DNA from: CAZGMJ01 sp964649005
GTDB taxonomy: Bacteria > Planctomycetota > Phycisphaerae > Sedimentisphaerales > Anaerobacaceae
Assembly: GCA_964649005.1 (NCBI GenBank)
Contig: CAZYMD010000097.1
Location: 1 to 18,794, forward strand
DNA length: 18,794 nucleotides
Direction of reading: 5' to 3'
A model generated the notes under the pieces. That model ran no database searches and was not told where the DNA came from. It saw only the letters and a list, made by a program, of their open reading frames with translations. Shown here one piece after another: positions 1 to 6,914 of this stretch (position 1 is its first letter; every line of letters begins with the position of its first letter). The position numbers and the translations under genes were made by a program.

Positions 1-3000
1 CGGCTATCGTCCCATTGTACAGGTCTACCAGCCTTATTCGCTCGCCACTGTTGGAAAGCTTGCTCGGATACAACCCGGCAATCCGACTGGAAAGCCCTGC
101 CCCATAACGTAACTGGAAGGCCGCTTCGTTCTTGACAACGAGTACGAACTCGCCAGGCGCAAGGCTTGTTACCCTGCTGCCTGCAAAAGCGAACGTTATG
201 CCCTTGTCGAATGAGACATAGGTCAAATCAAGCGTTTCATCGCCTATGTTTTTCAGTTCGATGTACTCGAACTCATCGTTATCGGTAGTGCCGCTAAGTG
301 GATCGGCGGGGTTGTACATTAGCTCGGTAATGCGAAGGTTCTCAAGAATCCCCGCCGAGACAGGCTCGCCAGCCACGAACTGTATCGGATTCGACCAGTG
401 GCTCCACCGGCCCGTGTTGTCCTTCATCTTACAACGAACCCGATAAGTCCTGCCTGGCCGAACTGAGGTCGCCGGTATCTGCATGGCATCCTGAAACGTA
501 GTAAGCTCCTCGGTCTCCCAGATAGATTCGATCTCGTACTTGCCCTGCGTCCGCTGATAAGCCGGAGGCGTAACTGGCGGCTCGCTATCCGATTCAGCAA
601 TAAGACGCACGTCAATAAAGCAATCGCTACTGCTCGCATCTCTATTAAGCAATTGAATCGCAATAACGTTCGTACCGGAAACGAGATAGTTCTCTGCACC
701 GGGCAGATCGAACTGGGCGAATTCCCCCTTGATTTCCTTTCCACTGCTGGCGGTCCCATCAAAGGGCAATTCCGACCCTGATACGTTTTCCGATAATACA
801 TGGTGGCCATTGATCCAGACATTGAATCCATCATCATAAATGGCCTCCAGTGAAAGCTTGTCAATATCGTCGGTATTAAGGATATCGAACTCTTTGCGAA
901 GGTAGACCGTAGTATAATTTCGCCTCATATCAGTTAAGTTGGTTACAAGGAAATTTTCTCCACATCCGATAGGCAGTCCTCCATCAGGCCAGTCTATATC
1001 CGAGAATTCAGGCTCGCGCCACTGTCCTGCGACGGTCGACGGCTCCTCAGTGCCCTTGAAGTATCGCCACGTCATGCCGGAATTAACCAGGATGGAGCCT
1101 TGAGTCGGATTTACCGGAACCGATCCTGACGCTACTTCGGCGATGCGCCATTTCAAAGCGCCAAAGGTGTTATTTCCTTGTGGATCACTGAATGGGCCTG
1201 TTCTGAAAATCAGTGAATTGACAGGGTAACCAACAGGACTCTCAGAGCTTATTGCGGGAGTGTTGGGAATCTGCGAATCGCTCGAAATCGAATTCATATG
1301 GCTCAATCGCTCGATTACATAGTCCTTCATGACCTGGACCATACCTTCGAAAGTTTTGCCGTAGCCACGGCTCTGGGCTTCGAGATAGAACCGACCGGAA
1401 CCAGCCTTCGAGTAATTCACGTAACCAGAAGTCATGATCGGATTGTAATCCCACATGGCACAATCGGCATCCGCCATAGAGGGCCCACCATTGGGATCGT
1501 TGATAATCGCAGCATATTCGTCAATCAACTGGTACATCTGATCGGTGTTGAAAAGCAGGTCGTTAAACTCACGGATGCGGTTTCTATTCTCAACGCTTAT
1601 ACCACTGTAGTCCAACACCCCAGCGCGACTAAACGGGTCACTCGGATAATTACTACCGTAGTAAGTAGTCCACGTCAGATCCACATCCCAGGGGAGCTGC
1701 CACCACCGGTCTGTTTCGGGGTGATGGTATAGGAACCAGTTCTTGCCTGTTATATCACCGTGATGGGCAGCCTGATAGACGGCGTAGTAGCTATAGTAGG
1801 CATCCAGATTAACGTTCTGTTGCCACCAATCTTCCGAACCATAGAGACTGCCAAGGAACAGGTTCAGATCAGATTGATCCGCCGGCTGTGTTGGCCCCTG
1901 GTTGTTCGTCTCGTGATTGTTATTGTCCATCTTGAAGAGATTACCATCGGGCAGTAGGTGCTCGTCCAGGAACCGGCCGTCCATTTGCTCGATGGTCATG
2001 TAGAGGCCCCAGAAATCCCCATCGAACTGGGTCGAACCGACCTCGTCCTCTGACTCGATGACGCGGAATTGAACGTAGTTGGTATAGGATGCAGGAACAT
2101 CGGCTAATTGGAACATTTTGAACGTAAGGGCTTCGAACATGCCCTGCTCACCCCGCTGACCGAAGCTTCCCTGTTGAATACAGGCGGAGAAATTGAGCTT
2201 GTCCCATTTCTCATCATACTTCTGGCCATAATCATCACGGGCCTGAAATTCGTGGCCTCGATTGAAATCGAATTTCCACATATTTTTGCCCATTGAATAT
2301 CGCCATACACCACCGCGCGCTCGATAACGGATGTGATCGTAGACCTCGCCGTCGTAGACGAGCGTGCCAGACCACTTGTAATCGCTGCCTTGATATTGCT
2401 CGTACCATGTGGATATCTCGACATCCTGCTGTTTGCTAATCAGATGGTATACTGGCAGTGATCGCATGACATCGGTACTGTACTCGACAGTGGGCTCGAA
2501 GCCCGGTCTTACCGAACCGCTCCAGGCGGGAACGCCATCGTATACAAAATATGCAAAATTAGGTTGAGGGTCATCGTTGTAAGGAACCAACTGAGATCGA
2601 TTTTCGGTATCAATAACGAGGATGCGGTAACGAATCAATCGCCTGTGGATATGTACCAAGTCCGCCAGTTGCACGGTATAAATGTCATCGCCTGCAGCAA
2701 GATCGCCCGCGAGTCCGTCATCGTGCATTGGGACTTCCGACCAGTTGGAATTGTACTGTGCGTCATCGATATGGATGTAATTGCCAGGCTCTACTATCTG
2801 GTAGCGCAGCTTCACACTGGCAACGCCGTTGTTGTCGGTCACTTTTGCCGTGATGGTTACGATCTGACCTGACTTCGGTTGCTTAGGCGAGTGCTTTACC
2901 TGCCTGATATGCGGCGGTGTATTATCAAGATACACCGACGAGTTACGCAAAGCAGGTGTCGGAGAAGCGGATCGCCAGCTGCCTCCAAGGTCATTGTCTA

Positions 3001-3646
3001 TGCCAGGATTCACAAGCTGCATTGAACGGCCCAAATCACCTACAGTCGGCCAGGGAAATCCAAGACCGTAGGTAACTTCATCAACCACATTCCCGCCTGC
3101 GTCACACAGTCTGATCCTCTCGCCCTCGTTAGTCAGCTTGCCTTCAAAGGGGCCATACATCAATTCGGGACGCCACGTTCTACCGTAGCCCCATGTTATA
3201 GTGACGGAATTGACATCCTGGACTACAATAACATAGCCTTGCGGCTCGATGCTCGTACTATCTGGAAATGTGTATGTGATGCCGTTGGAGAAATACCAGC
3301 CGGAGATATCCACCTCGCGAGTGCTGGGATTATATAGCTCGACAAACTCAATAAGCTGAGTCTTGACGCTGGGATTGGAATGAATTTCATTGATGACGAC
3401 CGTGCTGGCGCCCCAGTCTTTCGCTAATACGGCAAAATCGGCAATATCAACTCCATTGCCACTACCTGCTAAATCCGCCAGGCCGCCGGGGCCATCCAAC
3501 CATTGCTCAGACAGAACCCGTACATCTTGGAAATTAACGGTGCAATCGCCGTTCAAGTCGCCGAGCGGACAATCCGCACTCGCCAAACCAACAAAAACCA
3601 AAACAGACAGCAAGCCAATCCAAGACAATCTTGGCACTGCGCGCAT
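1..3646 (-). CDS. Secreted CotH-kinase / lamin-tail-domain protein with N-terminal dockerin-like EF-hands (3' end outside window)
   Basis: This frame is open for about 1215 codons from ATG 3646 to the window edge; the C-terminus is missing. Residues 1-24 form a signal peptide (hydrophobic 9-22, then ASADC), so the protein is exported. Residues 26-78 carry two dockerin-like Ca2+ loops: D30-x-N32-x-D34 with D41, and a weaker one with N64, D67 and D70, each followed by a helix ending in W. A first lamin-tail domain starts near 82 (VVINEIHSNP), and an Ig-like stretch with ITAKVTDNNG lies near 270. A CotH domain spans about 395-790; its signature is PWDVDLTW, with D654 and D656. A second lamin-tail domain starts near 1103 (LRITELMYNP). 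The start is fixed by AAGGAG at 3655-3660. CotH proteins are atypical protein kinases, and secreted multidomain versions are common in Planctomycetota. The substrate is unknown. Neighbouring genes give no functional hint. Confidence 0.9.
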   Translation of the reverse strand, partial: MRAVPRLSWIGLLSVLVFVGLASADCPLGDLNGDCTVNFQDVRVLSEQWLDGPGGLADLAGSGNGVDIADFAVLAKDWGASTVVINEIHSNPSVKTQLIEFVELYNPSTREVDISGWYFSNGITYTFPDSTSIEPQGYVIVVQDVNSVTITWGYGRTWRPELMYGPFEGKLTNEGERIRLCDAGGNVVDEVTYGLGFPWPTVGDLGRSMQLVNPGIDNDLGGSWRSASPTPALRNSSVYLDNTPPHIRQVKHSPKQPKSGQIVTITAKVTDNNGVASVKLRYQIVEPGNYIHIDDAQYNSNWSEVPMHDDGLAGDLAAGDDIYTVQLADLVHIHRRLIRYRILVIDTENRSQLVPYNDDPQPNFAYFVYDGVPAWSGSVRPGFEPTVEYSTDVMRSLPVYHLISKQQDVEISTWYEQYQGSDYKWSGTLVYDGEVYDHIRYRARGGVWRYSMGKNMWKFDFNRGHEFQARDDYGQKYDEKWDKLNFSACIQQGSFGQRGEQGMFEALTFKMFQLADVPASYTNYVQFRVIESEDEVGSTQFDGDFWGLYMTIEQMDGRFLDEHLLPDGNLFKMDNNNHETNNQGPTQPADQSDLNLFLGSLYGSEDWWQQNVNLDAYYSYYAVYQAAHHGDITGKNWFLYHHPETDRWWQLPWDVDLTWTTYYGSNYPSDPFSRAGVLDYSGISVENRNRIREFNDLLFNTDQMYQLIDEYAAIINDPNGGPSMADADCAMWDYNPIMTSGYVNYSKAGSGRFYLEAQSRGYGKTFEGMVQVMKDYVIERLSHMNSISSDSQIPNTPAISSESPVGYPVNSLIFRTGPFSDPQGNNTFGALKWRIAEVASGSVPVNPTQGSILVNSGMTWRYFKGTEEPSTVAGQWREPEFSDIDWPDGGLPIGCGENFLVTNLTDMRRNYTTVYLRKEFDILNTDDIDKLSLEAIYDDGFNVWINGHHVLSENVSGSELPFDGTASSGKEIKGEFAQFDLPGAENYLVSGTNVIAIQLLNRDASSSDCFIDVRLIAESDSEPPVTPPAYQRTQGKYEIESIWETEELTTFQDAMQIPATSVRPGRTYRVRCKMKDNTGRWSHWSNPIQFVAGEPVSAGILENLRITELMYNPADPLSGTTDNDEFEYIELKNIGDETLDLTYVSFDKGITFAFAGSRVTSLAPGEFVLVVKNEAAFQLRYGAGLSSRIAGLYPSKLSNSGERIRLVDLYNGTIA

Positions 3647-3717
3647 CTTCTGATCTCCTTCCATCACACGCTATCACACACTCACACCCCATCCGCCACC
3701 ACAAACAGGGTCATTTT

Positions 3718-3747
3718 ATTGTAACATACTCAATACTACGAGGTCAA
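3718..3747 (-). promoter_or_regulatory. Sigma70-like promoter of the CotH/LTD gene
   Basis: On the minus strand TTGACC (3742-3747) and TACAAT (3718-3723) are separated by 18 nt; each hexamer matches the consensus at 5 of 6 positions. This predicts a start near 3711 and a leader of about 65 nt ending in the AAGGAG ribosome-binding site. The leader contains reiterated TGTGA/TGTGTGA units (3661-3687, minus strand) of unknown meaning. Confidence 0.6.
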
Positions 3748-3847
3748 CGCCTTTTCGAACGATCCCGGGATGTCAGGAGAGAGTCATATCACTAACCGAG
3801 TGCTATTGGGCAAGGCATAACATCGTGGTCCATTCGGTAAGAATCCC

Positions 3848-3875
3848 TGTTCACAGCCTGCAAAACCGATATAAT
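3848..3875 (+). promoter_or_regulatory. Possible rtcB promoter
   Basis: A perfect -10 TATAAT (3870-3875) is preceded by TGTTCA (3848-3853) at a 16-nt spacing. The -35 match is poor, so the call rests mainly on the -10 box and on its place upstream of the only plus-strand gene. Confidence 0.3.
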
Positions 3876-4039
3876 GAGGCTGGCTGGAAACATGTTGATG
3901 GAATACCGAGGCCTTTGATGCTATGGACACTCGGCAGCCAAAACAAACCAGTCATGGGTGGATATGCCTGTGGGATACCGGGCAAAGCATGTATAGACAA
4001 ATGAAACGAACCGGTGGCATTTGATATTGCAGGTGTTTT

Positions 4040-5482
4040 ATGGGTGAGCCTAATCCGAGACTCGTGCGTGCCGATCCATTCCGGCTGCGTATGGAAAAAT
4101 GTGGCTCGATGGTCACGGATGCGACCATCTTCGCGTCGGAGTCTATTAATCTGGAGTCCGGCGCCGTGCGCCAGCTCGCGGATGCAGCATCCCTGCCGCC
4201 TGTGAGAAAGGTTGTGGCGACCGCCGATATTCACGTAGGCTTCGGGATACCCATCGGATGCGCGATGGGAATGGAAGACGCAATCATGCCCCCGGCCGTG
4301 GGTTACGATATCAACTGCGGGATGCGGCTGCTTAGAACTCCCTTCGAAAAAGGCCAAATCGACACAGATAAAGTTGCGGTTGATATCGCCAGAGAAATAC
4401 CACTTGGGGAGGGCAAGGAAAACCTGAAATTGGGCAAGGCGGCAATGGAGGAAGTTATTCACAATGGCGTCGCTGGAATTCCGGCACTGGCTCGTAAAAC
4501 AAGCCATAGGGCGTGGGAAGCCTTTGAACCTGATGAATTCGCACGCGACTTAGCGAGAATCGAGGATGGCGGTAGTCTACCAGCAGATCCCGCCGCAGTT
4601 CCCACAAATGCCGTCGCAAAGGGAGCAAACCAGCTCGGCACTCTCGGTGGCGGCAATCACTTCATCGAGATTCAGTACGTGCAGGAAGTGTTCGATTCAA
4701 ACCTGGCCAGGGACTTCGGGCTAACAAAGAATCAAATCGTAGTGATGATCCATTCGGGATCACGTAGATTCGGTTATGAAATCGCCGATAGGTATATGGA
4801 CGTCGCGGCTCAGCACAATGTGAACCAGGGACGAGGCAAGATGTTGTCGTATCTGCCGACAGAAGACAAGAAAGGCAGGGACTATATTCTGGCGATGGGG
4901 GCGGCTGCCAATTTCGCATACCTAAACCGACATATCATGGCCCTGTTGGTGCGTCGGTGCTTCAATCGAATGTTTGGACCAACTCCGCTGGACCTCGTGT
5001 ATGATGTTACACACAACATGGCCAAATTGGAAACTCACGAAGGCAGGCGACTCTGGGTGCATCGCAAAGGGGCGACCAGAGCCTTTGGTCCGGACCGAAT
5101 GAGCGGAACCGTTTTTGCTAAAAACGGTCAGCCAATAATCACGCCGGGATCGATGGGCACAGCAAGCTTTCTCATGGTTGGGACGGGTAACTCGGCCGAA
5201 TCCATGTGTTCCGTCAATCACGGGGCCGGCAGAGTGATGAGTCGCTCGGCGGCGCTTGGCAAAATGCGACACGGCAGAATCGTCAAGCCCGGACTGATTA
5301 GCGACGAGCAGTTCAGGGCAAGCATGAAAGGAATCAAGCTGATCACAGGCAACAAGAGCAAAATACGAGAGGAGGCTCCCGGCGCCTATAAGGACATAGA
5401 AGAGGTCGTGCGCATCGTAGTCGAGTGCGGCTGGGCAAAACCTGTCGCCCGAATGGTCCCATTAGCAGTATTGAAAGGCTGA
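4040..5482 (+). CDS. rtcB: RtcB family RNA-splicing ligase (3'-phosphate/5'-OH, GTP-dependent)
   Basis: RtcB joins RNA ends bearing 2',3'-cyclic phosphate or 3'-phosphate to 5'-OH ends, using GTP and Mn2+, through a guanylylated histidine. The product is 480 residues, the normal family length. The catalytic set is present in order: D90 and C93 (VGYDINCGM), H207 (GGGNHFIE), H238 (MIHSGSR), H325 (DVTHNMA) and H394 in NHGAGR, the guanylylation site, followed by MSRSAA. Ligand motifs HRKGATRAFG and PGSMGT are also intact. An in-frame TGA at 4022-4024 makes ATG 4040 the first possible start; the ribosome-binding site is weak (GCAGG). The gene stands alone, with no archease, RtcA or RtcR regulator in the window. 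Bacterial RtcB is usually linked to RNA repair after ribotoxin or oxidative damage, but nothing here shows which role applies. Confidence 0.97.
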   Translation: MGEPNPRLVRADPFRLRMEKCGSMVTDATIFASESINLESGAVRQLADAASLPPVRKVVATADIHVGFGIPIGCAMGMEDAIMPPAVGYDINCGMRLLRTPFEKGQIDTDKVAVDIAREIPLGEGKENLKLGKAAMEEVIHNGVAGIPALARKTSHRAWEAFEPDEFARDLARIEDGGSLPADPAAVPTNAVAKGANQLGTLGGGNHFIEIQYVQEVFDSNLARDFGLTKNQIVVMIHSGSRRFGYEIADRYMDVAAQHNVNQGRGKMLSYLPTEDKKGRDYILAMGAAANFAYLNRHIMALLVRRCFNRMFGPTPLDLVYDVTHNMAKLETHEGRRLWVHRKGATRAFGPDRMSGTVFAKNGQPIITPGSMGTASFLMVGTGNSAESMCSVNHGAGRVMSRSAALGKMRHGRIVKPGLISDEQFRASMKGIKLITGNKSKIREEAPGAYKDIEEVVRIVVECGWAKPVARMVPLAVLKG

Positions 5483-5775
5483 CAGGAGAAGTGTCTTTTT
5501 TAGCTATTTCAATAAGAAACCTCTCCCCCACCGCTCAGGCCGTACTCAAATCGTTCCCTAACGCATTCGCTTTCTCTCGGCCCATTACCAGCCGGATCGC
5601 ATCCTTGCGATCAAGCTGGTCCTAGGGTATTTGCTCGCAAATACACCCTGAACTCCTCACAGCATGAAAAGAGAAGTATTTCACAATGTTTCGTATGCAT
5701 CCACGAATGAAAGTAACAATGCCTCAATACATCAAATCTACCCGCGCTAACAACAGAATTGGTAGAAAAATATTT
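5483..5775. other. Intergenic region downstream of rtcB
   Basis: There is no convincing gene in this 293-nt stretch. It contains the tandem hairpins at 5587-5644. Minus-strand frames across them are short and broken by stops, so a decayed gene cannot be ruled out or shown. Confidence 0.5.
5587..5644. repeat. Two tandem strong hairpins downstream of rtcB
   Basis: Hairpin 1 (5587-5620) has an outer stem ACCAGC/GCTGGT, a 2x2 internal loop, an inner perfect 7-bp stem GATCGCA/TGCGATC and a TCCT loop. Hairpin 2 (5627-5644) has a perfect stem GTATTTG/CAAATAC with a CTCG loop, flanked by GG and CC that can extend it. Neither is followed by a T-run on either strand, so they are not canonical intrinsic terminators. 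They could stabilise or process the rtcB mRNA 3' end, or be part of a small RNA. The function is unknown. Confidence 0.5.
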
Positions 5776-5886
5776 CTATCGTGACAACTGTATGTCACAC
5801 TTGGGAAAGATTTTTGCTTTTTTGCCTCCTGGCGGCGCTTCTTCAGCACCAAATCCTCGATCCAACCGTTTCTTGCTCTTTGCCAT
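5776..5886 (-). CDS. Small hypothetical protein, 36 residues, lysine-rich
   Basis: The ORF runs from ATG 5886 to TAG 5776-5778. It is preceded by AAAGGAGTG about 7 nt before the start, a good Shine-Dalgarno sequence. The peptide opens MAKSKKRLDRGFGAEE, continues with a PPGGKKAK stretch and ends near IFPKCDIQLSR. It has one cysteine, a basic N-terminus, and no membrane segment or signal peptide. I do not recognise the family and give no function. A GC-rich, potentially structured leader lies just upstream (5923-5964), and a 6-bp inverted repeat overlaps its 3' end. Support comes from the ribosome-binding site and the non-random composition only. A chance ORF remains possible at this length. 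Confidence 0.5.
   Translation of the reverse strand: MAKSKKRLDRGFGAEEAPPGGKKAKIFPKCDIQLSR
5781..5798 (-). terminator. Possible weak terminator or operator at the end of the 36-codon ORF
   Basis: A perfect inverted repeat GTGACA-N6-TGTCAC ends 3 nt before the TAG of the small ORF. On the minus strand it is followed, after about ten bases, by ATATTTTT. The short stem and the distance of the T-run make it a poor intrinsic terminator. The symmetric shape could equally be a protein-binding site. Confidence 0.25.
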
Positions 5887-5922
5887 TATGAACACTCCTT
5901 TCGATGGGTCGGCTTGAAGTAG

Positions 5923-5964
5923 CCCGGGACCGGGCGGCATAAAGCCTCGCTTCGAGTGTCCGCC
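5923..5964 (-). other. Structured GC-rich leader of the 36-codon ORF
   Basis: Within about 80 nt upstream of the small ORF, GGCGG (5933-5937) can pair with CCGCC (5960-5964), enclosing CTCG/CGAG (5946-5949 with 5953-5956). An adjacent CCCG/CGGG stem (5923-5934) competes for some of the same bases. Mutually exclusive pairings upstream of a ribosome-binding site are compatible with a regulatory leader. I cannot match it to a known riboswitch class. Confidence 0.3.
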
Positions 5965-6068
5965 ATCCGTTTAGCACCTCACCTCAGAGGGATTACTTTT
6001 ACTCACGGCATGCTCTGTGGGGCCAGCACCTGTTAGCATGCTGGGAGAAGCAATAAAGGAGGGTGAAG

Positions 6069-6107
6069 GTGCTATTCGCAAGAGTCTGGCACGCTTTCAG
6101 AGATGAC
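6069..6107 (+). CDS. Possible 5' end of a gene truncated by the assembly gap
   Basis: A strong AAGGAGGG (6056-6063) precedes GTG 6069 by 5 nt. The frame then reads MLFARVWHAFRDD up to the gap. GTG 6063 is in the same frame but too close to the ribosome-binding site, and an in-frame TAA lies at 6054-6056. Only 13 codons are visible, so the family cannot be named. Beyond the gap a plus-strand frame reads TNDYGGLGGRGL and stops at 6249; it might be the end of the same gene, but the gap length is unknown, so this cannot be tested here. Confidence 0.25.
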
Positions 6108-6207
6108 NNNNNNNNNNNNNNNNNNNNNNNNNNNNNNNNNNNNNNNNNNNNNNNNNNNNNNNNNNNNNNNNNNNNNNNNNNNNNNNNNNNNNNNNNNNNN
6201 NNNNNNN
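6108..6207. other. Assembly gap (100 N)
   Basis: There are exactly 100 consecutive N, the usual placeholder for a scaffold join of unknown length. Distances and reading frames across it should not be trusted. Confidence 0.98.
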
Positions 6208-6228
6208 ATGACTAATGATTATGGTGGT

Positions 6229-6642
6229 TTAGGTGGACGAGGTTTGTAGGGTGCTGGATTTTTCCTTGAACCTGGTCCATTTGTCTTTGACGATCATGCC
6301 AATATCGGCGTAGTCAATTGGTTTGATGATATAGTCATCAGCGCCTACCTCGTAGGCTTTTTCTATGTCGCCCATTAGATCCTTGCCGGTCAGCATGAAG
6401 ACAGGGATGTTGCGTGTTTTCCTGTGGTGCTTCAATTCTGTAAGGACGTCTATTCCCTCCATGTCGGGCATGGCCCAGTCCAGCAGGATCAATTGAGGTT
6501 TTGTCTTTCTCGCACGCTTGATCGCAGTTTTTCCATCCTTTACGATTTCAGCTTCAAAACCGTTGCGTCTAAGGTATCGATCCATGGGCTTCCAAAGCAG
6601 CTCATCGTCCTCCGCCACAAGAATTTTTACATAACCTGCCAT
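6229..6642 (-). CDS. Stand-alone CheY-like response regulator receiver protein
   Basis: This is a single receiver domain of 137 residues with no output domain. All phosphorylation residues are present: acidic pair D12-D13 (VAEDD), phospho-acceptor D55 (LLDWAMPD), T85 (FMLTGK) and K107-P108 (YIIKPID). The C-terminal tail of about 20 residues is rich in Ser/Thr and basic residues. ATG 6642 is preferred over GTG 6657 because GGAGAG (6650-6655) sits 7 nt before it and lies inside the longer version. No histidine kinase is in the window, so its partner is unknown. It may act by protein-protein contact, as CheY and Spo0F do. The gene ends 21 nt from the assembly gap, so a downstream partner may be lost there. 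Confidence 0.92.
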   Translation of the reverse strand: MAGYVKILVAEDDELLWKPMDRYLRRNGFEAEIVKDGKTAIKRARKTKPQLILLDWAMPDMEGIDVLTELKHHRKTRNIPVFMLTGKDLMGDIEKAYEVGADDYIIKPIDYADIGMIVKDKWTRFKEKSSTLQTSST

Positions 6643-6647
6643 AGTGG

Positions 6648-6655
6648 CTCTCTCC
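6648..6655 (-). promoter_or_regulatory. Ribosome-binding site that fixes the receiver gene start
   Basis: GGAGAGAG on the minus strand lies 5-7 nt before ATG 6642. It would be coding if the upstream GTG at 6657 were used, so the ATG is the better start. Confidence 0.6.
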
Positions 6656-6657
6656 AC

Positions 6658-6914
6658 AGTAATGATTAAAATCTCTCTTCCTATACACGTATTCCCTGCT
6701 GAAACCGTGCAGTAGTATGTATTTACTACAGACGGTATTTCTCCCCATCAACTGTTTGTATCGGCAGAAAAAGGCATAGGATTAAATCGGAATCGATTTT
6801 GTTATCCGCATGGTCAGGCATGAGCCGGATTGGCCCGGCATGGACCGATATTATTCTCTATCAGCGATGTAAACAGCATCCGGCACAACGAATGTTACGA
6901 TATTGATGAGGTCG
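6658..6914. other. Intergenic region between the receiver gene and the cation antiporter gene
   Basis: No gene is seen. GCCGG/CCGGC (6824-6839) forms a 5-bp hairpin, extendable by CAT/ATG across a bulge, and AAATCG/CGATTT (6784-6799) forms another. Neither has a T-run placed for an intrinsic terminator of the antiporter gene. No strong promoter for the receiver gene could be picked. Confidence 0.4.

Larger units (their letters stand above)
3647..4039. other. Divergent intergenic region between the CotH/LTD gene and rtcB
   Basis: This 393-nt spacer separates two divergent genes. On the minus strand it holds the CotH/LTD promoter. On the plus strand there is a perfect TATAAT at 3870-3875, with a weak TGTTCA (3 of 6) 16 nt upstream. 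That pair could start rtcB with a leader of about 158 nt. I see no ORF with a ribosome-binding site and no strong hairpin here. Confidence 0.6.

Noticed and set aside
1298..2872. Several plus-strand open frames
   Set aside because: They are shadows of the long minus-strand CotH/LTD gene.
3851..4507. Minus-strand open frame of 218 codons
   Set aside because: It overlaps the rtcB coding region in antisense; its product has no motif and the rtcB frame is well supported.
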